DNA of 64,000 nucleotides from Afifella sp. IM 167. GTDB lineage: Bacteria; Pseudomonadota; Alphaproteobacteria; Rhizobiales; Afifellaceae. The first letter of the stretch is position 1; each line of letters starts with the position of its first letter. The notes beneath the pieces were generated by a model. That model was not told the origin of the DNA and made no database searches. It saw nothing but the letters and a program-made list of their open reading frames with translations. The position numbers were made by a program, and so were the translations under genes. The stretch is taken from assembly GCF_020144925.1 (NCBI RefSeq), contig NZ_NSLC01000005.1, positions 364,648 through 428,647 on the forward strand. The letters run 5' to 3'. Shown piece after piece: positions 25,857-34,511 of the stretch.

Positions 25857-27182
25857 TCAGTTGGCGGTTGCGCCCGTGTTCGTGGCAGCGGGCGATGCGG
25901 AGGCGGGAGGCTCGCCCGTGCCGGGGGCATCCGCGCTGGCATTGGGGCCGCCGTCCGCCGGCGTATTGTCGAGCACGGCGGGCTGCTCGGCGTTGAAATA
26001 GGCCGCGACCGCTTTCATTTCGTCAGGGGTGAGCTGATGCGCCAGCCGGTCCATCGGGTCGTAATCGCCCGCATAGCCGCGCTCGCCGTGCTGGAAGAGC
26101 TTCAGCTGGTTCTCGATATAGATCGCGTACTGCCCGTCGAGATGCGGGAAGAGCCGCGAGGTGAACTTGGTCTGCTCGTGGCAGGAAAGGCAGGCCGTGA
26201 CCTTGCGATCGGGAATGCCGTTCTCGGCGATCTCCCTGCCGGCCGCAATCATCTGCGGATCGAGCTTGTCCGCCCCCGGCGACTGCTTCTTCTCCTGCAT
26301 GGCGTAATAGGCGGAGACCGCCATGATCTGCTCGTCGGTGAGCTGGGCCGCTATCGGCCGCATGAAGCCGCTGTGGCGCTCGCCGGCGGCGAAGGCCTTC
26401 AGCGTGCGGCGGAGATATTCGCGATCCTGGATCGAAAGGTTCGGGAAGGCGCCGATGCCGCGCCCCACACCATCGGCCCCGTGGCAGCGCCCGCACATCG
26501 ACAGGATGTTGTTGTTCATGGCGAAGTCGGAAAATCCGGTCGCCGGCTCGCTGGTGTCGTGCGTTTCGGCATCGGGCGTTGCCGTCTCGGTCGGGCTCGG
26601 CTGGAAGCCGGCATATTCGGCCGGCAACTTGGCGTCGATCAGCTTGCCGTCATTGCCGTAGGCGAGTTTCCTGAAGCCCTCATAGTCGAGCTCCGGCAGC
26701 TTCCTCAGGAACGCCGCCATCGACCAGGCCTCGTCCGCCCGGCTCGCGTCGCTCCACGAAGGCATGCCGGTATATTTCACGCCGTGCAGGACGATCCAGG
26801 CAAGCTCGTTGTCGCTGAACTGCTTGACGACGGCCGGCAGGTATTGCGGCTGGGGGCGCATCTGCAGCGCCACGACGTTCTGCCCGGTCTGCGGCGCGCC
26901 GTGGCAGGTGATGCACACATGCCCGTAATGCGCCGCGCCCTGCGCGACCCGCCAGTCGGCGTCGAAATCGTCGGGCTTGGTAAGTTCGCCCGCATGCGTC
27001 GCGACCGAGCGCTCGAAGGAATAGTGGAGGAGGTTCGCCCAGCCTTCCGGATGCGGGATCGAGGCGGCAAGATTCACCGCGCCGCTGACGACGATGATCC
27101 CCGCGACGATCGCGCCCGCCACGTAGGCGGCGAAGATGGGGCCGAGCCAGGCGACAAAATGTTTCGGAAAAAAGCTGTTCAT
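25857..27182 (-). CDS. Membrane-anchored tri-haem cytochrome c
   Basis: This 441-residue protein has one N-terminal transmembrane helix (about residues 10-36) and three c-type haem motifs: CITCH at 90-94, CGRCH at 230-234 and CLSCH at 331-335. Candidate axial Met ligands are M140 in YTGMPSW and M274 in HSGFMRP. The C-terminus is a Pro/Ala/Thr tail. It presumably transfers electrons between a periplasmic dehydrogenase and an oxidase, as do the three-haem subunits of membrane dehydrogenases, but no dehydrogenase gene is adjacent. It is convergent with the TauE/TIGR02186 pair (45 bp apart), so any link to sulfur chemistry is speculative. Confidence 0.85.
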   Translation of the reverse strand: MNSFFPKHFVAWLGPIFAAYVAGAIVAGIIVVSGAVNLAASIPHPEGWANLLHYSFERSVATHAGELTKPDDFDADWRVAQGAAHYGHVCITCHGAPQTGQNVVALQMRPQPQYLPAVVKQFSDNELAWIVLHGVKYTGMPSWSDASRADEAWSMAAFLRKLPELDYEGFRKLAYGNDGKLIDAKLPAEYAGFQPSPTETATPDAETHDTSEPATGFSDFAMNNNILSMCGRCHGADGVGRGIGAFPNLSIQDREYLRRTLKAFAAGERHSGFMRPIAAQLTDEQIMAVSAYYAMQEKKQSPGADKLDPQMIAAGREIAENGIPDRKVTACLSCHEQTKFTSRLFPHLDGQYAIYIENQLKLFQHGERGYAGDYDPMDRLAHQLTPDEMKAVAAYFNAEQPAVLDNTPADGGPNASADAPGTGEPPASASPAATNTGATAN

Positions 27183-27355
27183 GGGTGCTGCCAAACCCTG
27201 TTTTCGTCGCGGTACGGGCGCCCGCTTCTCCGTCAACCGAACACGCCTGCGGCGCGCATGTTCAATGTATTTTGGCGGAGCGTGTTCCGAAATCTTGCCG
27301 GATTTTGGCGCAAATGCGCGGAAAATCCGAGCGGAAGGCCGGCGCGGCGAAACGC

Positions 27356-28054
27356 TCAGTCCGGGCGCAATGAGGCCGGCGCGACAGGATAGAGCCGGTT
27401 CTCGCCGACAACGAAGGCGGTGAAGCCGAAAAGCGGGAAAAGGGCAAGAAACGCCCGGTCGAGCACGTTGAGCCCGCCGGTCAGCACGCCGAAAGAGGGC
27501 ATGACGAGCCGCTCTCCGTCCGTGACGAAGGCGCGCCGGCGCACGCTGCGCCCGCGCCCGCTCACCTTGGCGGCGGGATGAAGATGCCCCGCCACTTCCC
27601 CGGCCGGTCCGCGCTCGCCCTTCCCATGGCGTGACGGCTCGTGGCGCAGCGTGAGCGCGCCGATCGTAACCTCCTCGCAGCAATCGCCGCCGAGGCCGGC
27701 GGGCGGGTGCGGATCGTGGTTGCCGGCGATCCACACGAATTCCCGCCCCGCCATCAACGCGGCGAGGCGGGCGATGTCGGCCCCGTCCATCCGCGCCGCG
27801 CCCTCGCCGTCATGGAAGCTGTCGCCAAGGCAGAGGATGCGCGTCGGCTGCCGTCGCATGACGAGGCGCGCGAGCGCGCTCAGCGTCGCCGCCGTGTCGT
27901 AGGGCGGCAGGAAGACGCGGCGCCGTGCATAGGAGGAGGCTTTTTCCAGATGCAGGTCGGAGACGATGAGCGTGCCGGTCTCGTGGTCGTAGATCGCGCC
28001 GGACGGATCGAGTGCGATTTCCCGCCCGGCAAGCCGGATGCGCGTCTCAGCCAC
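27356..28054 (-). CDS. pdeM: Ligase-associated DNA damage response endonuclease PdeM (MPE)
   Basis: This 232-residue calcineurin-like metallophosphoesterase carries the family metal ligands: SDLHLEK (motif I), GDSFHDGE (II), AGNHDPH (III) and GHLHP (V). In Pseudomonas putida the homologue is a manganese-dependent DNA nuclease encoded with Lhr-Core helicase, an exonuclease and an ATP-dependent ligase. All four are within 9 kb here. The GTG at 28054 gives the normal N-terminus (VAETRIRLAGREIALDP) and overlaps the helicase stop by 8 bp; a longer frame from TTG 28108 is possible. Confidence 0.88.
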   Translation of the reverse strand: MAETRIRLAGREIALDPSGAIYDHETGTLIVSDLHLEKASSYARRRVFLPPYDTAATLSALARLVMRRQPTRILCLGDSFHDGEGAARMDGADIARLAALMAGREFVWIAGNHDPHPPAGLGGDCCEEVTIGALTLRHEPSRHGKGERGPAGEVAGHLHPAAKVSGRGRSVRRRAFVTDGERLVMPSFGVLTGGLNVLDRAFLALFPLFGFTAFVVGENRLYPVAPASLRPD

Positions 28055-30680
28055 GGCCTCGTCCGAGTCCGTCCGGGGAACCGATATCCGTGCTTCTGCC
28101 GGCGACAAACCCTGCCTCTTGCCCTTCCAGACCCATCGCTTCGCGGACGAGATCGTCCGAGGCTTCGGCCAGGATGTCCTCCTGCGCCTCGCCGAAGACC
28201 GGCTCGCGGCCGATCTCCAGCATCACCGGCACGGCGAGCGGCGAGACGTGCGAGAGCCTTTGATGCACGATTCGCCCCGATATGCGCGACAGCATTTCGC
28301 CGAGCCGGGCGATGTCGAGGAGGCCCGTGGCCGCGTCGGCGCGCGTCGCCTTGAGGAGGATGTGGTCCGGCTCGTGGCTGCGCAGCACGTCGTAGATGAG
28401 GTCGGTGGAGATCGTCACCTGCCGCCCGGATTTCTCCTCGCCCGGATGCCGGCGCTCGATCAGGCCCGCGATGATGGCGCAGTTGCGGAAGGAGCGCTTC
28501 AGAAGGTGGCTTTCCGCGAGCCAGGTCTCCAGATCGTCGCCCAGCATGTCCTCTTCAAAGAGCGCGTCGAGTGAGGGCTTGCCGGCGCTGAACAGGTGCC
28601 CGAGGTCGCGCAGGCCCCAGACGGCGAGCGCGTAGTCGTTGGCGACGAAGCCGAGCGGGCGCGCCCGCGCGCGCTCCAGCCGGCGGGTGAGCAGCATGCC
28701 GAGCGTCTGGTGGGCGAGCCGCCCCTCGAAGGGATAGGCGACCATGCAGAACTTGTCGGCTCGCGGAAAGGTCTCCACCAGCAGTGCGTCCTGCGGCGGC
28801 AAAACCGACTTTTCCCGCTGGATGGTGAGCCAGTCGCGCACCTGCGCCGGCAGCTTTTCCCAGCTTTCAGGGTCGGCGAGCATCGCCCGCACGCCTGCCG
28901 CGAGATAGGTGCTCAAGGGAAACTTGCCGCCCGCATAGGACGGGATCGCCGGATCCTCCGACATTGCTCGCGTGACCAGCGCCTCGTTCTCGCGGATGCC
29001 TTCGAAGCGCAGGATCTGGCCGGCGAACTGGAAGGTGTCACCCGGCACGAGCTGCTCGATGAAATACTCTTCCACCTGGCCGAGGATGCGCCCGCCGGGC
29101 CCGCCCGTGGGCTTCAGGACGCCCGGTTTACCGTCCTTTGCCCCCTTTCGCGAGGCGAGCCGCACCTTCAGCATCGGCGCCTCCACGATGGTTCCGAGAT
29201 TGAGCCGGTACTGCTGGGCAAGCCGTGGATGGGAGAGCGCCCAAAGTCCGTCCTTGCGCTTCCGGATCTTGGCGTAGCGCTCGTAGGAGCGGAGCGCGTA
29301 GCCACCGGTGGCGACGAAATCGAGCGCCTGCTCGAAATCTTCCCAGGCAAGGTCGCGGTAGCTCTCGGCCGAGACGATTTCCTCGTAGAGCTCGACGGCG
29401 TCGAAGGGCGCGGCAACGGCCATGCCGAGAATGTGCTGGCACAGCACGTCGAGCGCTCCCGCCCTGAGCTTCGGCGTGTCCTGCGCCCCGGCCGCGCTCG
29501 CCTCCAGCGCAGCCTGGCACTCCATCACCTCGAAGCGGTTCGCCGGCACCAGGAGCCCCTGCGAAGGCTCGTCCATCCGATGGTTCGAGCGTCCAATCCG
29601 CTGGGCGAGCCTGCTCGCCCCTTTCGGCGCACCGACATGGATGACGAGGTCGACGTCGCCCCAGTCGATGCCGAGGTCGAGTGTGGAGGTGGCGACCACG
29701 GCCCGCAGCGTCCCGGCCGCCATCGCAGCCTCCACCTTGCGGCGCTGGGCCCTGTCGAGCGAGCCGTGGTGGAGCGCGATCGGCAGCGCTTCCTCGTTGA
29801 TGCGCCAGAGTTCGGCGAAGAGCATTTCCGCCTGCCAGCGCGTGTTGACGAAGACGAGGGTGGTCCTGTGCGCTTTGATCGCGGCCAGGATGTCGCCGAG
29901 GGCGTAGCGCGCCGTATGGCCTTGCCAGGGGATGCGTTCCTGGCTGGAAAGGATGCTGATATGCGGCTTCACGCCGTCCGGAACCACCACGATTTCCGCC
30001 ATCTGTCGCTCCCTGCCGGATTGCTGGCCCATCAGCCAGGCCCTGAGGTCGTCGGGATAGGCGACAGTCGCCGACAGGCCGACCGTCTGCAACTCAGGGG
30101 CGAGGCGGCGCAATCTGGAGAGGTCGAGCGACAACAGGTCGCCGCGCTTGGAGGTGGTGAGCGCGTGCAATTCGTCGAAGATGACAGTGGTTAGCCGCTT
30201 GAAGAAGCGCTCGGCGTCCCTGCTGGCGAGGAGGAGCGCCACCTGCTCGGGCGTCGTCAGGAGAATGTCGGGCGGGTGGAGTTTCTGGCGCTGGCGTTTA
30301 TGTGCCGGCGTGTCGCCGGTTCGGGTTTCCAGCGAGATTTCGAGCCCCATCTCGGCGACCGGGGACTGAAGGTTGCGTTGGATATCGACGGCGAGTGCCT
30401 TGAGCGGCGAGACATAGAGGGTATGCGGGCCGAAGAACGTGTCGGCCCGCTTGTTCGTGCTGCCCCCCTCTGCGAGATCGACGAGCGAGGGCAGAAAGCC
30501 GGCGAGGGTCTTGCCGGCGCCTGTGGGGGCGATCAGAAGAGCGGATCTACCGGCACGGGCATGGGAGAGAAGTTTGAGCTGGTGAGGGCGTGGCGACCAA
30601 CCGCGCGCCGCAAACCAGTGGCGGAAGCGCTCCGGCAGGAGCGCGTCAGCCGCGGCTGGCATGAGGACGGGAGCCGTCAT
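28047..30680 (-). CDS. Ligase-associated DEXH-box DNA helicase (Lhr-Core type)
   Basis: This superfamily 2 DNA translocase/helicase has 877 residues. Visible motifs are Walker A in LLIAPTGAGKT (about residue 40), FDELHAL (motif II), GLSATVAYPDDL (motif III), STLDLGIDWGDVDLV (motif V) and QRIGRSNHR (motif VI). The large C-terminal winged-helix/Lhr-core region follows. The Pseudomonas putida homologue is an ATP-driven 3'-5' DNA helicase. It overlaps pdeM at its 3' end. The start is taken as ATG 30680; 30662 is an alternative, and the frame further upstream to 31001 is antisense to another gene. No strong ribosome-binding site is visible. Confidence 0.9.
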   Translation of the reverse strand: MTAPVLMPAAADALLPERFRHWFAARGWSPRPHQLKLLSHARAGRSALLIAPTGAGKTLAGFLPSLVDLAEGGSTNKRADTFFGPHTLYVSPLKALAVDIQRNLQSPVAEMGLEISLETRTGDTPAHKRQRQKLHPPDILLTTPEQVALLLASRDAERFFKRLTTVIFDELHALTTSKRGDLLSLDLSRLRRLAPELQTVGLSATVAYPDDLRAWLMGQQSGRERQMAEIVVVPDGVKPHISILSSQERIPWQGHTARYALGDILAAIKAHRTTLVFVNTRWQAEMLFAELWRINEEALPIALHHGSLDRAQRRKVEAAMAAGTLRAVVATSTLDLGIDWGDVDLVIHVGAPKGASRLAQRIGRSNHRMDEPSQGLLVPANRFEVMECQAALEASAAGAQDTPKLRAGALDVLCQHILGMAVAAPFDAVELYEEIVSAESYRDLAWEDFEQALDFVATGGYALRSYERYAKIRKRKDGLWALSHPRLAQQYRLNLGTIVEAPMLKVRLASRKGAKDGKPGVLKPTGGPGGRILGQVEEYFIEQLVPGDTFQFAGQILRFEGIRENEALVTRAMSEDPAIPSYAGGKFPLSTYLAAGVRAMLADPESWEKLPAQVRDWLTIQREKSVLPPQDALLVETFPRADKFCMVAYPFEGRLAHQTLGMLLTRRLERARARPLGFVANDYALAVWGLRDLGHLFSAGKPSLDALFEEDMLGDDLETWLAESHLLKRSFRNCAIIAGLIERRHPGEEKSGRQVTISTDLIYDVLRSHEPDHILLKATRADAATGLLDIARLGEMLSRISGRIVHQRLSHVSPLAVPVMLEIGREPVFGEAQEDILAEASDDLVREAMGLEGQEAGFVAGRSTDIGSPDGLGRGRG

Positions 30681-30780
30681 GCGGCGCAGTGTAGGCAGGC
30701 TCGCAGCCAAGTCGAGCGCATCCCTCATTGTCCGCTGCCCGGCAGAGTCCACATAGTCGGCATCGCGGCAGGGGGCTGAC

Positions 30781-31275
30781 ATGGCGAAGAAGAAAAAGGG
30801 CGGCAAGAAGAAAGAGGAAGAGACCCTCAACACGATCGCCGTCGACATGGACGTGCATAAGATCATCGAAAGCGCCCGCATCGATTTCGATGAGAGCCAA
30901 AATGCGATTCTGCGGCGCCTCCTCGGTCTGGAGGGCGGGCCGTCGCCGATCGGCGCGGACCCGCAGGGCAGCCTGCGCCGCGCCAAGGGTGGCGGCGCCA
31001 AGGATGGCGGCTGGTCGAAGATCGGGCGTCACGGGCGCGAGGTTTTCCTGCCCAACGGCACGCTGCTTCGCGCCGCTTATGCCGGGCAGACGGTGGAGGG
31101 CGTGATCGAGGAAGGCATGTGGGCCGTCGGGGGCGAGCGCTTCAATTCTCCCTCCGCCGCCCTCATCGCCCATGTGCGCACGCGCGAGGGGCGGCGTGTC
31201 AATCTCAATGGCTGGCGCATCTGGGAGGTCCGGGTGCCAGGCGGTGAGCGCTGGCTGCGCCTTGGCGAGGTGTAA
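30781..31275 (+). CDS. RAMA-domain small DNA-associated protein
   Basis: This 164-residue protein starts with a Lys-rich stretch (MAKKKKGGKKKEEE), has a short helical segment (about 18-50) and ends with a domain like RAMA, the module found at the C-terminus of restriction and methyltransferase enzymes. Its signature is TLLRAAYAGQTVEGVI, then FNSPSAALIAHV and NGWRIWEV. RAMA domains are thought to recognise DNA or modified bases. No enzyme domain accompanies it. It is divergent from the Lhr-Core helicase gene (100 bp between starts), so a role with the repair set is possible but unproven. A GGGGGC site precedes the ATG. Confidence 0.62.
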   Translation: MAKKKKGGKKKEEETLNTIAVDMDVHKIIESARIDFDESQNAILRRLLGLEGGPSPIGADPQGSLRRAKGGGAKDGGWSKIGRHGREVFLPNGTLLRAAYAGQTVEGVIEEGMWAVGGERFNSPSAALIAHVRTREGRRVNLNGWRIWEVRVPGGERWLRLGEV

Positions 31276-31289
31276 GGCTCGGTTGCGCG

Positions 31290-31640
31290 CTATCCGTGCG
31301 AGAGGAGATTGACGAGCCGGCCGAAAGGATCGCGCACGAAGAAGCGAACGACGCCCCAGGGCTCGCTCGCCGGTCCGTATTCGATCGGCAGCCCCGCTGT
31401 CTTCACGCGGGCAAGCACCTCGTCGAGATTGTCGACCTCGATGGAGATGTCCGGCACTTGGGCGCCCGATCCGCCCTCGCTGGCGATGCTGATCTGCGGG
31501 CTTGCGAGCCCGTCGCCCGCAAAGGTGAGGATCCAGCCATGGTCCATGGCGACATGCATGCCGAGGATCGCGCCGTAGAAGCTCTTGCCTGCCTCCAGCT
31601 TGTCGCTTGCGATGTTGGCGACGATCCGCCTTACCGTCAT
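31290..31640 (-). CDS. VOC-family (glyoxalase/bleomycin-resistance fold) protein
   Basis: This 116-residue protein has the paired beta-alpha-beta-beta-beta layout of the VOC fold: an N-terminal KSFYGAILGMHVAMDHG segment and a C-terminal FFVRDPFGRLVNLLSHG ending, with LDEVLARVKTAGLPIEYGPA between. VOC proteins bind metal and small molecules; members range from isomerases to resistance proteins. The substrate is not visible. It lies between the RAMA gene (convergent) and the exonuclease gene (divergent). Confidence 0.82.
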   Translation of the reverse strand: MTVRRIVANIASDKLEAGKSFYGAILGMHVAMDHGWILTFAGDGLASPQISIASEGGSGAQVPDISIEVDNLDEVLARVKTAGLPIEYGPASEPWGVVRFFVRDPFGRLVNLLSHG

Positions 31641-31714
31641 TTCGTCTGCTCCCGCTGCGGCGCCGGATGGCGCCGCTTCCAGAACGGCATTCTGGCACTA
31701 CCTTTGTGACGGTC

Positions 31715-32725
31715 ATGCGCCCGTCAGAACTCCTTTGCACCACGCCCGCCGGCCTCTACTGCCCGCCCGGGGATTTCTACATCGATCCCGTCCGGCCGGT
31801 GCCGCGCGCTCTTGTCACCCACGGTCACGCCGACCATGCCCGGCCGGGCCACGGCACGGTCATGGCGACGGAGGCGACACTGAAAATCATGGCGGCGCGC
31901 TACGGTAAGGATTTCGCCGGGGCAAGGCAGGTTGCCGGTTACGGCGACCGGATCGAGATCGGCGGCGTTGCAGCGAGCTTCCATCCGGCCGGCCACGTCC
32001 TCGGCTCGGCGCAGATCGCCGTGGAGAAGGACGGCCTCAGGATCGTCGCCTCCGGCGATTACAAGCGGCGCGCCGATCCCACCTGTGCTGCCTTCGAGCC
32101 GGTGGCCTGCGACGTCTTCATCACCGAGGCGACCTTCGCTTTGCCGGTCTTCCGCCATCCGGACGACCGCGGTGAGATCGCCCGCCTCATGGCTTCCCTC
32201 GAGCTCTTTCCCGACCGCGCCCATCTCGTTGGCGCCTATGCGCTCGGTAAGGCGCAGCGGGTCATCGCGCTCTTGCGGGAGGCCGGCTACGACAGGACGA
32301 TTTTCATCCATGGCGCGCTGAAAACACTGTGCGATCTCTACGAGGCTGAGGGGGTGGAGCTCGGCGACCTGCAGCCGGCCACTGTGGAAAATGGCCGGAA
32401 GGGAGACTTTGCTGGCGCCATTGTTGTGTGCCCGCCTTCGGCCTTCGCCGACCGCTGGGCCCGCCGCTTTCCCGATCCGATCGCGTGCTTTGCTTCCGGC
32501 TGGATGATGATCCGTCAACGTGCCCGCCAGCGGGGCGTCGAGCTGCCGCTCGTCATCTCCGACCATTCCGATTGGGACGAGCTGATTGCCACGATCCGCG
32601 AGGTCGGGGCGGGGGAGGTGTGGATCACCCACGGGCGCGACGACGCCCTGACCCGCTGGTGCGAGATTGAGGGCATCAGGGCGCGCCCCCTGCATCTCGT
32701 CGGCTACGAGGACGAGGCGGAGTAG
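31715..32725 (+). CDS. Ligase-associated DNA exonuclease (MBL/beta-CASP)
   Basis: This 336-residue metallo-beta-lactamase-fold nuclease has the THGHADHARPGH signature near residues 35-46, the SGDYKRRADPT segment with a metal-binding Asp, and the C-terminal HSDWDELI and ITHGRDDAL motifs of the beta-CASP domain. It corresponds to the Exo of the bacterial Lhr-Core/MPE/LIG/Exo repair cluster. Such proteins are related to SNM1/Artemis nucleases and trim DNA ends. The ATG at 31715 was preferred to upstream in-frame codons, which overlap the start of the VOC gene. The ligase usually follows directly; here it is 2.1 kb further on. Confidence 0.88.
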   Translation: MRPSELLCTTPAGLYCPPGDFYIDPVRPVPRALVTHGHADHARPGHGTVMATEATLKIMAARYGKDFAGARQVAGYGDRIEIGGVAASFHPAGHVLGSAQIAVEKDGLRIVASGDYKRRADPTCAAFEPVACDVFITEATFALPVFRHPDDRGEIARLMASLELFPDRAHLVGAYALGKAQRVIALLREAGYDRTIFIHGALKTLCDLYEAEGVELGDLQPATVENGRKGDFAGAIVVCPPSAFADRWARRFPDPIACFASGWMMIRQRARQRGVELPLVISDHSDWDELIATIREVGAGEVWITHGRDDALTRWCEIEGIRARPLHLVGYEDEAE

Positions 32726-32892
32726 CGAAGGTCAGCGTGCGCCGGAGGCCGCCGGCGCGCTCGCCCGCGGCCTGCTCGCCTGTCCCGGCCCGCTCGTCTG
32801 TCCCGGTCCGATGGCGGCAAGCCGATATCGATCGGGACTTGAACATTGCGGGCGGGGCTTCCGGCGACAGAAGTCCCGCCCGCAGCTTCCGG

Positions 32893-33324
32893 CTACTGTT
32901 TCGCCGTGAGGTAGCAGGCGACGGCGGCGCGGTCGGAGGCGTGGTCCTGGAAGCAGAACTCGATCTTGTCGCCGACGACCTCGCCGAACAAGCCGGCGTT
33001 GTCGCCGGAGATCAGAAGGCTCTCGCCGTCGAAGCTGACGACGCCGACGATCTCCTCTTCGGCGCCTTTCGGCGACTGCGCCACGCCGTGGAAGGCGCGG
33101 CCCTTCTGTTCGTTGATGACCATCGTCCAGGCATATTCTGCCGAGCCGAAGCTCGGCTCGTCATATGCGTCGTGATGTTCGTTGGCGGCGCCCAGATGCA
33201 CCGAGGCGGTCGCTTCCCCGGTCGCCTTCCAGGTCCCGACCAGATCCGGCGGGTCGGCCGCCATCGCCACGGACGCCGCAAACAATCCGGCGCCGAGCGC
33301 CGACAATCCACTGATGATTCTCAT
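32893..33324 (-). CDS. Secreted protein of unknown function
   Basis: This 143-residue protein begins with a signal peptide (MRIISGLSALGAGLFAASVAMA, cleaved before ADPP). The mature part starts DLVGTWKATGE, suggestive of a small lipocalin-like or beta-barrel domain, and has two cysteines near the C-terminus (FCFQ and VACYL) that may form a disulfide. I do not recognise a family. AAAGGA precedes the ATG. The upstream DNA is relatively AT-rich, unlike the coding DNA around it. It lies in the block that separates the exonuclease from the ligase. Confidence 0.7.
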   Translation of the reverse strand: MRIISGLSALGAGLFAASVAMAADPPDLVGTWKATGEATASVHLGAANEHHDAYDEPSFGSAEYAWTMVINEQKGRAFHGVAQSPKGAEEEIVGVVSFDGESLLISGDNAGLFGEVVGDKIEFCFQDHASDRAAVACYLTAKQ

Positions 33325-33701
33325 GGAAGATTTCCTTTCATAGAATATTTTTCCAATTTCATCACGCTACTCTTCTTTTACAAGACAAGGCGTCGGACCG
33401 GTTTATAAAGTTTAGATGGCGTCAACGGGCACCAGAAATTTGACGATTGTTGGATTCCAGATGTCCTGAGGTGGAAGAATTACGTTTTGTCGGGGATCGA
33501 TCCCCGGAAGGTTCCCCGGCTTTATTTGCCGGTGGACGGCCGCGGCGTTTGCGCCGGCGGCGGCGCGAAGCGCGCCTTTGAGCGGACGCGCCCGGGAGGA
33601 AAGGGATTGCCCGCTCGCGCCGCGGGCGCATTCTCACGGCACACGAAGGCGCCCGCGGCCTCCCGGCCGCGGGACATGGGTGCGAATCGGATCGGGAATG
33701 A
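33325..33701. other. Non-coding gap with a run of GC hairpins
   Basis: No convincing gene is visible in this 377-bp gap. The left 100 bp are AT-rich and probably hold the promoter of the secreted-protein gene. Six consecutive inverted repeats lie at 33491-33673: a perfect 16-bp palindrome CGGGGATCGATCCCCG at 33491-33506; CCGGC-N7-GCCGG at 33516-33532; CGGCG-N4-CGCCG at 33543-33556; GGCGCG-N3-CGCGCC at 33562-33576; GCCCGC-N7-GCGGGC at 33609-33627; and a 9-bp stem CCCGCGGCC/GGCCGCGGG with a 4-base loop at 33652-33673. The last could end the acetyltransferase transcript. An Arg-rich open frame at 33422-33637 (minus) looks spurious. Confidence 0.5.
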
Positions 33702-34238
33702 CTAGACGCGCAGCGCTGCCCGGAAGGCGCCCTCGGCGTCGTCGTATGCCTCGTCGAACCAGGAGAAGGCGTTGGCGAGCGGCGGATGGACCAGCGCGTC
33801 GACTTCGCCGAAATCGTAGGTCATGGAGGCGTCGAACTGCCGGGCGAGATGCAGCATCCGGTAGTTTTCCTGCTGGCAGAAGAGATGCACGCGTGAGATG
33901 CGGCGATTGCGGGCGAGCGTGACGATGCGTGTGAGGAGCATGCGCCCCACGCCCTTGCTCTGCCAGGCTTCCTCGATCGCGAAGGCGGCTTCCGCCGCAT
34001 CGCGCCGCCAGCCCTGGCCGAGCGGATGCAGCTCCGCGGAGCCGCGCAATGTCCCCTCGACGAAGTAGCCGAGAAGAACCGTCTCCAGATCGAAGGCTTT
34101 TGAGACATAGGCGCGGATGCGCTCGTCGTTGACGGGCGAACCGAAGCGAAGGCGTCGCGCCTCCGGGCCGAGACGAAGCATATGCTCCAGAAAGAGCCTC
34201 GCTTCATGCGGCCACAGCTTGCGAATGAAGGGCGTCAT
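33702..34238 (-). CDS. GNAT family N-acetyltransferase
   Basis: This 178-residue protein has the acetyl-CoA-binding motif A as FAIEEAWQSKGVGRMLLTRI near residues 87-106, with the Gln/x/x/Gly pattern (WQSKGVG). It is followed by VHLFCQQENYRMLHLARQF, which matches the GNAT domains of rhizobial stand-alone acetyltransferases. The substrate is unknown. It is the middle gene of a minus-strand trio with the DUF1127 gene upstream, lying between the exonuclease and ligase genes. Confidence 0.82.
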   Translation of the reverse strand: MTPFIRKLWPHEARLFLEHMLRLGPEARRLRFGSPVNDERIRAYVSKAFDLETVLLGYFVEGTLRGSAELHPLGQGWRRDAAEAAFAIEEAWQSKGVGRMLLTRIVTLARNRRISRVHLFCQQENYRMLHLARQFDASMTYDFGEVDALVHPPLANAFSWFDEAYDDAEGAFRAALRV

Positions 34239-34313
34239 GAAACGCCAGCGCGGCCGGCGGGGACCGGCCGCATGCGTCCCGCGATCCGCGAGCGCTGCCT
34301 CAGCAGAAGCGCC

Positions 34314-34511
34314 TCAATAGGGGCGGCGGGCGCGATGATTGTGCCGCATCTGAGCGAGCTGATCGGGGCCGAGGATGAATCCGGCCTCCTGCTCGATCTG
34401 ACGAAGGGCTTCGCCCTCGCGTGCCCACACCATCCAGTCGAAGGCGCGGCGCAGACGGGAGTGTCCGGCCTTGCGGCCACTAAAGGCGGAGAAGCCAGCT
34501 ACATTTGCCAT
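34314..34511 (-). CDS. DUF1127-like small protein
   Basis: This 65-residue basic protein resembles DUF1127 proteins: a Trp/Arg-rich helical segment (RLRRAFDWMVWAREGEALRQIEQ) followed by AGFILGPDQLAQMRHNHRARRPY. Some alphaproteobacterial DUF1127 proteins bind RNA and tune phosphate or stress responses; that has not been shown for this one. GGAGAAAG precedes the ATG at 34511. Its upstream region is relatively AT-rich and shared with the divergent ligase gene. Confidence 0.6.
   Translation of the reverse strand: MANVAGFSAFSGRKAGHSRLRRAFDWMVWAREGEALRQIEQEAGFILGPDQLAQMRHNHRARRPY

Noticed and set aside
33422..33637. Small Arg-rich open frame (71 codons) in the hairpin region
   Set aside because: The translation is a basic low-complexity string, no ribosome-binding site precedes it, and the DNA is explained by stacked inverted repeats.
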